Assembly (NCBI GenBank): GCA_004009845.1
Contig: RMBW01000322.1
Span: 1 to 12,677 of the forward strand
Direction of reading: 5' to 3'
DNA length: 12,677 nucleotides
Source of the DNA: Davidsoniella eucalypti
Taxonomy: Eukaryota; Ascomycota; Sordariomycetes; Microascales; Ceratocystidaceae
Shown: positions 1 to 7,793 of the stretch, one piece after another
How the letters are laid out: every line of letters begins with the position of its first letter
Numbering within the stretch: the stretch's first letter is position 1
The notes under the pieces: generated by a model
Databases searched by the model: none
What the model saw: the letters and a program-made list of their open reading frames with translations, nothing else
What the model was told of the DNA's origin: nothing
Program-made: the position numbers and the translations under genes

Positions 1-520
1 TCGATGGCTACCATAGCCACCACTCTATACAGCCAGCTATCTGAAAATCAGGAATGCATCCAAGGCAACAAGTCACCCGAAGAACCTTCTCGCTCGCCTT
101 CAACATGCCTTCCTCAGCCACCCGAGAACTACGACTGCGGCTACCTATGCCGCAGCCAGCGTCAGGATCCACCGACATACATCGCTGCGGTGCATGATCA
201 CCTCCTCTCCGAGTCTATAAAGATAACACCGGCAACCTCCTTGGACCAGACTGCAGTAGCGCCGGTGATCGACTCGTTTTATACAGATAGAACCTACCGC
301 CGTAACGATGGCAACGGGAGACCAGCACCGGAAGCAGGGCCGCAACAACTTCCGTGGCGGCAACCGCCCTGCTCCGGCGGGTGCACCAGGCCGCAAGTGC
401 TTCATCTGTGAAAAGCCTGACTGCCAGTGGTCGCGTCACACTGACGAAGAAAGGAAGAACACCGTCGCAAGTGGAGGGAGAGAGGAGGGCGTACGCAAGC
501 GCAGTACTACCTAGAGATGA
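1..520 (+). pseudogene. copia Gag C-terminal fragment with zinc-knuckle-like motif
   Basis: The clearest part lies at about 308-470, where one frame reads KCFICEKPDCQWSRHTDEER, a Cys/His cluster followed by an acidic-basic tail. I recognise this as the usual C-terminal signature of fungal copia Gag, a nucleic-acid-binding domain that acts in virus-like particle assembly. Upstream of 300 the sequence is partly open in three frames and I cannot place a clean Gag core. Downstream, an acidic stretch (about 517-610 in one frame, 611 onward in another) links Gag to the protease. The fragment has no believable start codon and is truncated by the window edge. Confidence 0.6.
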
Positions 521-769
521 ACGCGGCCCAGGGAGACTCGACGGCGGCATACTTTATCGCCCAGAGAGAGCCCGAAGGAGTAGGAGAAGACGGATACGAC
601 GAAGAGAGATGAGGAGGAGTATGCCGTTATGTGGTCCCAGAGCATGGAAGCACCGGACACGGCAGCGGTGATGATTCAAGACATGAGCGCGGCTACCTGC
701 AGCCACATCTTCGACCGGAAGCCAACCACGGGCCCCCCGACACCCCCGGACGACCCATAGACTCCCGGT

Positions 770-1075
770 ACGGAGACATCGAATTCATGGGCTTCATCGT
801 CGACACTGGCGCAGCCGCCTTCTCGACGTGTGGCCTCCCGCAATTCACGGCCTTGCAGCCTCCGCAAGTCTGTGATACTGAACGAAGCCACCGCAGGCCA
901 TGCAAGAATCAAATTTGGCATAGGAGCGTCTGTTTCTATGGGATCTACGGCTGTAGAGACGCCCATTGGGACGATCACGTTCCACGTTATGCCAGCCAAG
1001 ACTCCATTCCTCATCTCGCTCAAAGATTTGGACCACCTCAAGTGCTACCTCGAGACCCTCGAGACGTGGTGATAA
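770..1075 (+). pseudogene. copia aspartic protease domain, frameshifted
   Basis: One frame reads GFIVDTGAA with the catalytic Asp-Thr-Gly at 802-810, as in copia proteases that cleave the Gag-Pol polyprotein inside particles. The flap and C-terminal half follow in a second frame at about 860-1070, reading through ATAGHARIKFGIG and LISLKDLDHL. A frameshift near 840-870 separates the halves, so the enzyme is not encoded intact. The family assignment rests on the DTG context and on its position between the Gag Cys/His motif and the integrase zinc domain. Confidence 0.65.
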
Positions 1076-1174
1076 CTCCTCATGGCGAGGTCCTGTGCTA
1101 CGCCGCTTTGGCCACGCATTCATCACGGTGCCAGAGATGGCGCACATCACCGACACCCACAGCTTCTTTACATC

Positions 1175-1553
1175 CGTGAGCTGAAGCGCCTGCACCGTCG
1201 TTTCGGTCATCCATCAGTGCAGCGTCTTCACGACCTTCTCACGGCTGCAGGAGGCGATGAGGTTAATCGCCTACAGCTGCAGAAGATCAAGGACTACTGC
1301 CATGACTGCCAGGTTCACCAGGGGCCCGAGGCGATTCAAGTTTAACCTCCGTGAGGGCCAGGATGTTGTTTTCAATGGCACGGTGGTGGTGGACGTCGCG
1401 TACATCGACGGCTCCCCATACATCCATGTCATCGACCAGGCAACGGGTTTCACGGCAGCCAGGTGGTTACAGAACGCCACCGCGCAGCACCATGGGATAA
1501 GTTCAGGGAATGCTGGCTGGACACTTATATTGGCCCTCCGACCTCATTGTGCA
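1175..1553 (+). pseudogene. copia integrase, N-terminal part (HHCC and first catalytic Asp)
   Basis: About 1175-1342 encodes the pre-integrase zinc domain: His-X4-His in LHRRFGHPS and Cys-X2-Cys in YCHDCQVH. After a frameshift near 1345 the integrase core begins, with VVVDVAYID; the Asp codon at 1392-1394 is the best candidate for the first metal-binding Asp of the D,D(35)E triad. The domain is cut at 1553 by the insertion of element A, one base into the His codon that precedes the second catalytic Asp. The rest is at 9566-9913 on the opposite strand. A further frameshift lies at about 1490-1545. Confidence 0.75.
1549..1553 (+). repeat. Target-site duplication GTGCA, left copy
   Basis: The five bases before the LTR at 1554 are GTGCA. 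The same five, read on the - strand, follow the 3' end of the LTR at 9914-10092 (positions 9909-9913). Five bases is the usual duplication length for Ty3/gypsy integrases. The bases after the LTR at 7845 are CTGGG, so the LTR at 7667-7845 is not the partner of this site. Confidence 0.85.
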
Positions 1554-1739
1554 TGTCAGGGGCTAAGGCCCAGTTGGTATTTGGCTAAGTAAGATACTTA
1601 GCCAGATAAACGGTTGATAAATAGGGCTACCTATTTCCGCCGTAGTTCCAACAGATATTAGCCTTCCTCCTTCATCACCGTCATCAATCGAAGTCTTTAC
1701 TCTAGATTGCTTGCCATTGCCTCTTCCTAGTTCGTGTCA
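1554..1739 (+). repeat. Element A 5' LTR (LTR1, 186 bp, diverged)
   Basis: It begins TGTCAGGGGCTAAGG and ends TTCGTGTCA, matching the other three A LTRs at both ends, but it is 7 bases longer. The differences are confined to about 1615-1685. A G is inserted in the TATA box (GATAAATA at 1616-1623), CT is inserted after TAGGG, a G is inserted in CGTATTCC, and the tract ATCGGTATCAA is altered and expanded. It shares TAGCC near 1660 with LTR4 (9914-10092) where LTR2 and LTR3 have TAGTC, which agrees with LTR1 and LTR4 being the original pair. Confidence 0.95.
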
Positions 1740-1741
1740 TT

Positions 1742-1752
1742 TTGATACCGAT
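1742..1752 (+). promoter_or_regulatory. Putative self-priming primer-binding site of element A
   Basis: Two bases after the LTR end is TTGATACCGAT, the exact reverse complement of ATCGGTATCAA in the other A LTRs (7783-7793, 9340-9350, and the - strand of 9966-9976). The match stops at 11 nt on both sides. No TGG start typical of a tRNA 3'-end complement is present. In Tf1, the first 11 nt of the mRNA fold back onto such a site and prime reverse transcription. The function here is inferred from that precedent. LTR1 itself has lost the complementary tract. Confidence 0.72.
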
Positions 1753-1773
1753 CTACCATCGTTCTCGTTCTTC

Positions 1774-1892
1774 GCACCCTACTGTGCACCTTGTTCTCTC
1801 ACGCTATTCGTGACCATCACTCTACTCGCACCCTACTGTGCACTCCATTCCCTCACGCTATTCGTGACCATCGTTCTCGCACCCTACTGTGC
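1774..1892 (+). repeat. Leader tandem repeat with small inverted repeats
   Basis: The untranslated leader carries GCACCCTACTGTGC at 1774, 1829 and 1879 (spacing 55 and 50 bases). Between these lies a copy of TCACGCTATTCGTGA at 1799-1813 and at 1853-1867. Each unit can fold on itself: GCAC/GTGC around 6 bases, and TCACG/CGTGA around 5. The rest of the repeat unit is similar but not identical. The position just after the primer site is where packaging or dimerisation signals of retroelements often lie; that role is only a guess. Confidence 0.75.
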
Positions 1893-1939
1893 CCCACTTC
1901 GCTATCTCTCTGACTAAACGCGTCCACCTTACTTGCACC

Positions 1940-3914
1940 ATGTTGCAACTTTTCCTCCTTCACCTCTGGGCTGCCATCCTTGGAGCCCACCACGGCACCG
2001 CCGAAGGTCTCGCCCTCGCATTCCTCGCAATTGCTTCACCCACTTCATGCTAGACATCACGCGCCGCTTCTTGCTGGCCTTCAAGCCGCGCCATGTCGTC
2101 ACCCCCTTTCTCCACCAGAGACGCCTCTGGAAACACCAGGGCTGGTGCTATTTAGCCCTGTTCAAACGCTCTGAGCGACCCGTCTGGCCAAACTACTTGG
2201 CCCCTTTCCCGCAGGCCCTGCCATCCTCGCACACGCTGCCCACTTTCATGACCACCTGCACTGTCTGTCCATCTCCACGGATATAATCGGCCACATTGTG
2301 CCCGGTCAAAGCAGCCTCAGGTCCCGCGCAGCGCCCAGATTCTCCTGGCACGATTTCTTAGCAACCCTCACATCCTCGGCTTCGGCGCGTCCTCCAGCAA
2401 AGACATCCCCATACGCACCAAGGAGAACACCCTAAAGTCAAAATCGAAGCCCCTCGTCGCTCTCTAAGCGGTCACCCCCTGCCAGGCGCATACTCCGACG
2501 ATACAGCAGGCGTCTTCGAAGTTCTGTCCGCCAAATACCAAGCTGCCCTCGATAAAGCCCAACTGGATCCAACCGAATGGATATCACCCACTGCGCCAAG
2601 ATGGGACTTCCAGTTCCACCACAACTTCAAAGTCGCAGAGATCCAGATGGCCGCACTCCAGGGCATGGCAGAACGCTCAGCCCCCGAATTCAAGGACCCT
2701 GCACGCACTGCTGAAGTACTGGACAACCTAGGCCGAGACATCCTCGAGCTCCTCGGTGGCAAATACGAAGACCCAGCCAACGACAACTTAGTAGACCTCA
2801 ACCAGCTCGACGACTTAGAGGACAGACTCAAACCTCTCTACGTCTCGCCCCTATCCGCGAACACGCCCCCACGCCTCCAGAGAAAAGGCTCACAACAACA
2901 CCAGCATTCCCTCCTACAGCTCACGGGATCGCCTTACTACCCCCTCGCGACGACCAGCTTGCCCGCCGCAAAGATGTTATCGACGCAGTCCGCAAGTTCG
3001 ACGGCACCTTCGATTACGCCACCTGGAAGATGGAGCTTAACGAGAAATTTCTCGTGGACTCTTACCGCTTCTACTCAACCAGACCAGCTGGCGTACACGA
3101 TGAACGCCCTGTCGACGGAGATCAAGGAACAAGTCCGCACCAAGTACCTCGAATGCCTCCCATGAACACCGGCTTCCAGGCCTTCCTCTCTTACCTCGAC
3201 TCGCGATACGACGACCCCGACCGAGCGAGACTGCCAACCGCGAATTGCTGAAGCTCAAGCAAGGCCCTACCGAGACATTCGAATCCTTTACCAACCGTCT
3301 CTGCTCCCTGCGCGACAAAGCCCATTTTCTACGACCATAACACCCTCCTCTCCGTCCTCCAAGAAGGCCTCCACCTGGACATGCAAGTGCACTTAGCCAA
3401 CATGTTCCATATCAGACCACTAGACGAAATGATCTCACAGATGCGCCCAGTCGCCCGCATCAAGGAAAGCGCCCTCGCCAAAGCCAAGGCTATTAACTCC
3501 AACCACTGGCGATCGAACCCCTCGCCAACACCATCTCGTGCGCCCGCGACCAGATCGCAACCCTCCTCAGCTGACAGACCCTGCTATCACTGCCGCCAGA
3601 CAGGCCACTACGCCTCCATGTGCCCCCTCACGCCCTGCCAATTCTGTAGCAGCCAAGCACATCCCTCTGGCACATGTCCTACGGCCGTATCTTGCTCTGC
3701 CTGCCAACGCAAGGGTCATACCGCTGCTAACTGCCGTTCCAAGTCGCGCACCTCTCGCCCTTCGGTCAAGGCCAACGCCGTCAGCACAGCACCTTCTTTC
3801 TCCCTGGACGACGTCCGCGCCCTCATCAGCGAGCAGATGGCCACCACGCAGCCACGCGCCCAGGGAACCCCTACTAACAACACAGCGGATACAGGTGACC
3901 TCATGGATTTTTAG
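1940..3914 (+). pseudogene. Element A gag, broken upstream, clean C-terminus
   Basis: Gag forms the particle and binds the RNA. A plausible start is the ATG at 1940 (context CACCATG), but the Pro-rich reading continues in another frame, with an in-frame TGA at 2172-2174 and frame changes near 2430, 2870, 3095, 3165 and 3240-3330. Recognisable parts are an acidic stretch at about 2470-2860, and a capsid-like region at 2943-3380 with FDGTFDYATWKMELNEKF. From 3381 to 3914 the frame is clean and holds three CCHC zinc knuckles (3582-3734), a Ser/Pro-rich linker and the stop TAG at 3912-3914. Upstream breaks may be real decay or consensus errors. The stop overlaps the pol frame by 16 bases. Confidence 0.75.
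3582..3734 (+). other. Three tandem CCHC zinc knuckles in element A Gag
   Basis: Three C-X2-C-X4-H-X4-C motifs follow one another: CYHCRQTGHYASMC, CQFCSSQAHPSGTC and CSACQRKGHTAANC, separated by only 4 to 5 residues. The first and third have the usual Gly-His; the second has Ala-His. They form the nucleocapsid part of Gag and would bind the element RNA. One or two knuckles are more usual in Ty3/gypsy Gag. Confidence 0.9.
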
Positions 3915-3940
3915 ATAGTCGGGATAAATCGCGCCCCGAC
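3899..3940 (+). promoter_or_regulatory. Putative gag-pol -1 frameshift signal with hairpin
   Basis: gag (frame of 3381) ends GAT TTT TAG at 3906-3914. The pol frame, one base back, is closed by TGA at 3896-3898 and open from 3899 to 7618, so the two overlap by just 16 nt. The overlap contains ATTTTTA (3907-3913): a Phe tRNA on TTT next to the stop can slip back one base onto another TTT. Four bases further, GTCGGG (3918-3923) pairs perfectly with CCCGAC (3935-3940) around an 11-base loop, like a stimulatory hairpin. The heptamer is not a standard in-frame X-XXY-YYZ. Restart at the ATG at 3980 is the alternative. Confidence 0.6.
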
Positions 3941-3979
3941 CAGGGGGGATTAATCGGTGATAGAATAGTTGAAACTGAG

Positions 3980-6900
3980 ATGGGGGCTTTAGGAAATTAT
4001 TTAGACATTCGTTTAGGTAGTTACGCCACAAAAGCCCTCGTCGACAGCGGATGCCTTACCGTCGCCGTCATTCCCCCGCGTCTCCTCCACCTCGCCACCG
4101 CCACGCACCCTATCTCTGAGCGGGTCATTGTCCAAGTCACTACGCTGGACAACCCCCCGCTCATCGACACCATCGCCGAACTCCCCCTGACCATCAACGG
4201 CCACACGGAAACCATTTGGGCCTACGTGGTTCCCGGCCAGTCCGAAGACATAATTCTAGGACAAAGATGGTTAGTAAATAATGACGTTCGGCTCAGGCCC
4301 AGGACACAGGAGATTACGATCTTACCAGCAGAAGAGTTAACTGCTGAGGAATTCTACAAGCTCTGTGGAAGTGCGGATAACCCGCATATTTATAGAGCTT
4401 CGCTAGAGAACATTAAGATCGCTCTTGCTCACAAGGAGAAATCCCGTCCTCACCTGCCGGATTGGTTAGAACCTGTTGCCTCGGCTTTCGATCCCAAATT
4501 AGCCACAACGCTGCCCCCGCATCGACCAGGGATCGACCTAGAGATTAAACTGAAACCAGGTGCAACCGTTCCGACACAATCCCTCTACCCAGTAACTCGC
4601 GCAGAACTCCTAGTATTACAAAAGACCCTGGAAGGTCTCAAGCAGTCTCAGTTCATAGGACCAGCCAACTCCGAATATGGCTCGTCCGTACTGTTTGTCA
4701 ATAAACCAGGAGGTGGTGTACGCTTTTGCATCGACTATCGTGGTGTTAATGATGCGTCTATCAAGGATAAGTACCCCCTACCACTTATGGGAGAAACCCT
4801 CCAACGCATCGCGAGCTCCGAATGGGTTTCAAAGGTCGACGTGATCTCCGCCTTCCACAGGATTCGCATAGCCCCAGGCTCTGAACACATAACAGCTTTT
4901 AGAACACCCCTGGGTGCCTTCCAGTGGAACGTCGTCCCTTTCGGCTTAACCAACGCCCCTGCTGCCTTCCAGAGACGCATCAACGGAGTCCTCGACAAAT
5001 GGCACGGTATCAGCTGCGACGCCTACATTGACGATGTGTGCATCTATTCTAAGGGCTCGCTCCAAGACCATCGCAACCTCGTCCTGGAAATAGTCTCTGC
5101 CCTCGACAAGGCCGACCTCCAACTCGACATCAAGAAGTGCGAGTTCGCAGCCAAGGAGATCAAGTTCCTAGGCTTCCTAGTCGGCCCTGGTATCGGCATA
5201 AGGGCAGACCCCGAAAAGACTGAAGCCATTCGTAATTGGGAGCGCCCCTACACTCTAACCGAACTCCGCCGCTTTATTGGCTTCATAAACTTCTATAGGG
5301 ACTTCGTCCCGCGCATATCCGACACCCTTGCGCCATTAACCAACCTAACTAAAAAGGACACCCCCTTTGTTTGGTCCCCTGCCTGCGACCAGGCCTTCCA
5401 CAGCATCAAGGATGCCTTCATCTCTCCTCCTCTACTAGCCCCCTACGACCCTGACAGGGAAACAATCCTCTCCGCCGACTCCTCAGGCTATGCTCTAGGC
5501 GCTGAACTCACCCAGCGCGGCCCTGACGGACAGCACCACCCCATTGCCTTCCTATCTAGGAAACTCACGCCAGCAGAATCCAACTATCCCATCCATGACA
5601 AGGAAATGCTGGCTATCTACTGGTCCATTCGTCAGTGGAGACACTTCCTGCTAGGTATACACTTCACGGTCTTCACCGACCATCGCAACCTGGAATTCTT
5701 CAGGACCAAAAGGTCCTTAGCAGAAAGGCAGCGCCGCTGGGGATACGAACTGTCGGACTTTTCCTTTGAGCTTAAACACCGTCCTGGAACAGACCAAGTG
5801 ATCCCCGACGCACTATCGCGCAGGGACCAGGACATGCCCAAGGATGCCAATGACGACAGGCTCATGAGTAGAGTACACCAACTCCTCGCCCCCGCAACAG
5901 CAGGAGACAACCTGGTAGTTGTCAACGCCCTTTGGTCCAACATCCCGGACGCCGACATTCCCTCAGACGAAATAGCCACACAGTCCACTCTCCCCTCACC
6001 CTTCGGGGACGCCGACCTCACCTCACTATGGACACAAGCCCTGCAGACCAATAATAGATGGTGGCTTGCACGATCCCTTGTCCTCGATGGCGCCAGATCA
6101 TTCCCCTCAGCATGGGGCCTCCAATGGCAAATCAGCGAATGTTCCATCGACGACCGAGGCCTCCTACGCTGGCGTAACAGACTATGGATCCCTCGCTTTG
6201 AACCCCTCCGCACCAAGCTAATCCAGACTATCCACGACTCGCACTTGTCTGGACACCCTGGCCGCGAAATCACACGGGACCTAGTTTCACGGGAGTACTC
6301 CTGGCCAGGACTCACCAACGATGTACGCCAATTCGTAGCCAACTGCACTACATGCGGTAAAAGCAAGTATTGGCGGGAACAGAAGCGCGGACTCTTGAAA
6401 CCTCTTCCTGTTCCAGACCGCCACTGGACCGAGCTAGCCATGGACTTCATTGGCCCCTTACCACCTTCCAAGCACTGCACATTCATCCTCGGCGTCACCG
6501 ACAGACTCTCCAAGTCGCAGATCCTTATCCCCATGTCAGACACCTCCGCGAAAGCAACAGCTGACGCTCTATTCACCCACGTATTCGCACACCACGGTTT
6601 TCCCTCAGCCATCGTGTCAGACCGCGGCCCCCAGTTCACATCACTATTCTGGGGAGAAGCATGCCGCCGTCTCAACATCAAACGTCGCCTCTCTACGGCC
6701 TTTCACCCTCAAACCGACGGTGCCCAGGAGCGAAGCAACCAGGAGATTGAAACCTTCCTCAGGATCTTCTGTTCCTTCGCCCAGGACAACTGGGCGGATC
6801 TCCTTCCACAAGCACAGATCGCCCTAAACAATCGCACCGTCTCCAGCACTGCCATCTCCCCCTTCTTCGCGACACACGGTTACAACATGGACATCATCGA

Positions 6901-7621
6901 GCCATCTCCCACTAGCGAACCATCCTCCACGCAGTCCCCGGTACACGACGCCCAGGCCTTCCTAGACAAAATCCGCGACGCCACCAGTTTCGCACAGGTT
7001 GCCATGGCGTCAGCACAGGATTATCAGGAGACAGCAGCTAACCGCCGCCGCCAGCCAGCCTCCCAGTTTCAGATAGGAGACGTAGTGCTCCTGAAATGCG
7101 AAAACATCGCTTCGGAAAGACCCTCTAAGAAGCTAGATTGGCTAGCTCGCCGCTACACGGTTACAGGCCTGATAGGCACCCACGCAGTCCGACTTAACAT
7201 TCCAGGCCTAGTCCACCCAGTCTTCCACATCAGCAAGGTACGACACGCAGGGACTAACCCCCTGCCCTCACAGGTCATCCAAGACGACGAACCTGAGGCT
7301 GTCTCAAGGGAGGAAGCATACGGAGACGACGCTATGGCCGAAGGAGAATTCCGCGTGGAAGAAATTGTCCGCCAACGGAAATACCGTGGGCATGAACAAG
7401 CATTGGTTAAATGGTCTGGTTACCAGGACCCTACTTGGGAACCAGTGAAACATATCGAAGACACCCTCGCATGGCGCATATTCTTAGACCGCGCGCTAAT
7501 TGGAGCAGCATCAGCTGACTTCCTACCCAAGACAGGGGGGCCCGTTTCATGCACCCCTACGGGGGGGGCCTCATTTTTCACCCACCCACCATCCCCATTA
7601 TTAGCGCAAAATGTATTTTAG
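3980..7621 (+). CDS. pol: Element A Pol polyprotein (PR-RT-RNase H-IN-chromodomain), intact
   Basis: 1213 codons without a stop. Protease: DSG at residues 22-24. Reverse transcriptase: about 190-400, with catalytic Asp287 (KVDVISAF) and YIDD at 349-352. RNase H: about 495-610, with Asp500, Glu542 and Asp567 as likely catalytic residues. Integrase: zinc domain His755, His759, Cys789, Cys792; catalytic Asp822, Asp881, Glu917, an exact D-X35-E. Chromodomain: about 1123-1167, with Trp1145, Tyr1148 and Trp1153 as candidate cage residues for a methylated histone tail. This would cut, copy and integrate the element and may steer it to heterochromatin. ATG 3980 is the first in frame, but the frame is open from 3899, so expression may be by -1 frameshift from gag. 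All catalytic residues checked are present, so the enzyme may be functional. Confidence 0.93.
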   Translation: MGALGNYLDIRLGSYATKALVDSGCLTVAVIPPRLLHLATATHPISERVIVQVTTLDNPPLIDTIAELPLTINGHTETIWAYVVPGQSEDIILGQRWLVNNDVRLRPRTQEITILPAEELTAEEFYKLCGSADNPHIYRASLENIKIALAHKEKSRPHLPDWLEPVASAFDPKLATTLPPHRPGIDLEIKLKPGATVPTQSLYPVTRAELLVLQKTLEGLKQSQFIGPANSEYGSSVLFVNKPGGGVRFCIDYRGVNDASIKDKYPLPLMGETLQRIASSEWVSKVDVISAFHRIRIAPGSEHITAFRTPLGAFQWNVVPFGLTNAPAAFQRRINGVLDKWHGISCDAYIDDVCIYSKGSLQDHRNLVLEIVSALDKADLQLDIKKCEFAAKEIKFLGFLVGPGIGIRADPEKTEAIRNWERPYTLTELRRFIGFINFYRDFVPRISDTLAPLTNLTKKDTPFVWSPACDQAFHSIKDAFISPPLLAPYDPDRETILSADSSGYALGAELTQRGPDGQHHPIAFLSRKLTPAESNYPIHDKEMLAIYWSIRQWRHFLLGIHFTVFTDHRNLEFFRTKRSLAERQRRWGYELSDFSFELKHRPGTDQVIPDALSRRDQDMPKDANDDRLMSRVHQLLAPATAGDNLVVVNALWSNIPDADIPSDEIATQSTLPSPFGDADLTSLWTQALQTNNRWWLARSLVLDGARSFPSAWGLQWQISECSIDDRGLLRWRNRLWIPRFEPLRTKLIQTIHDSHLSGHPGREITRDLVSREYSWPGLTNDVRQFVANCTTCGKSKYWREQKRGLLKPLPVPDRHWTELAMDFIGPLPPSKHCTFILGVTDRLSKSQILIPMSDTSAKATADALFTHVFAHHGFPSAIVSDRGPQFTSLFWGEACRRLNIKRRLSTAFHPQTDGAQERSNQEIETFLRIFCSFAQDNWADLLPQAQIALNNRTVSSTAISPFFATHGYNMDIIEPSPTSEPSSTQSPVHDAQAFLDKIRDATSFAQVAMASAQDYQETAANRRRQPASQFQIGDVVLLKCENIASERPSKKLDWLARRYTVTGLIGTHAVRLNIPGLVHPVFHISKVRHAGTNPLPSQVIQDDEPEAVSREEAYGDDAMAEGEFRVEEIVRQRKYRGHEQALVKWSGYQDPTWEPVKHIEDTLAWRIFLDRALIGAASADFLPKTGGPVSCTPTGGASFFTHPPSPLLAQNVF

Positions 7622-7647
7622 TATTAGTTTTAGATTATAGTTAGCAT

Positions 7648-7666
7648 CCGAGAGGGGGGGGGCTAA
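7648..7666 (+). promoter_or_regulatory. Polypurine tract of element A (+ copy)
   Basis: CCGAGAG followed by a run of nine G and then CTAA lies directly before the LTR start TGTCAG at 7667. This is the expected place and composition for the plus-strand primer of an LTR retrotransposon. The - strand copy has ten G at the same place; the length of such a run is uncertain in any sequence. Confidence 0.75.
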
Positions 7667-7694
7667 TGTCAGGGGCTAAGGCCCAGTTGGTATT

Positions 7695-7717
7695 TGGCTA
7701 AGTAAGATACTTAGCCA
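7695..7717 (+). promoter_or_regulatory. U3 inverted repeat of element A LTR
   Basis: TGGCTAAGTA and its exact reverse complement TACTTAGCCA flank AGA. The same 23 bases occur at 1582-1604, 9252-9274 and 10042-10064. It lies just upstream of the TATA box, so it could be a dimeric activator or repressor site in DNA, or a hairpin near the 3' end of the RNA. The LTR of element B has a matching repeat at 9065-9084 with changed bases on both arms, which argues for selection on the symmetry. Confidence 0.7.
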
Positions 7718-7727
7718 GATAAACGGT

Positions 7728-7793
7728 TATAAATAGGGACCTATTCCCGCCGTATTCCAACAGATATTAGTCTTTCTCCTTCATCGGTATCAA
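7728..7793 (+). promoter_or_regulatory. Element A LTR core promoter: TATA box and predicted RNA start
   Basis: TATAAATA at 7728-7735 is followed 55 bases later by ATCGGTATCAA (7783-7793). If the element is self-primed as in Tf1, the RNA starts at this A and its first 11 nt are the primer. Equivalent boxes are at 9285-9292 and, on the - strand, 10024-10031. In LTR1 the TATA box has an extra G and the start tract is changed, so LTR1 may be a weak promoter. Confidence 0.6.

Larger units (their letters stand above)
1..1553 (+). mobile_element. Ty1/copia retrotransposon remnant, 5' part (Gag-PR-IN)
   Basis: This stretch reads, across several frames, as the Gag C-terminus, protease, pre-integrase zinc domain and start of the integrase core of a Ty1/copia element. 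The order (integrase before any RT) is that of copia. Neither its 5' LTR nor its RT is in the window. It stops at 1553, where an A-type LTR begins, preceded by the duplicated target GTGCA (1549-1553). The continuation of the same integrase is found inverted at 9403-9913. Single-base frameshifts break it at least near 300-310, 490-515, 605-615, 840-870, 1070-1085, 1345, 1490 and 1540, so no complete protein can be made from the sequence as given. Confidence 0.85.

Noticed and set aside
1740..1760. tRNA-primed primer-binding site
   Set aside because: The bases after the LTR do not begin with TGG and do not resemble a tRNA 3'-end complement, while the match to the element's own LTR is exact over 11 nt.
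1774..1892. CRISPR-like array
   Set aside because: Only three partial repeats, with spacers similar to each other, in the leader of a retrotransposon. This is a tandem duplication.
3914..3980. Stop-codon readthrough from gag into pol
   Set aside because: pol is in the -1 frame relative to gag, so reading through TAG at 3912-3914 would not enter pol.
5632..6681. 349-codon open frame on the - strand inside pol
   Set aside because: It is the antisense shadow of the GC-rich RNase H and integrase coding region, has no family motif, and is broken in the - strand copy of the element.
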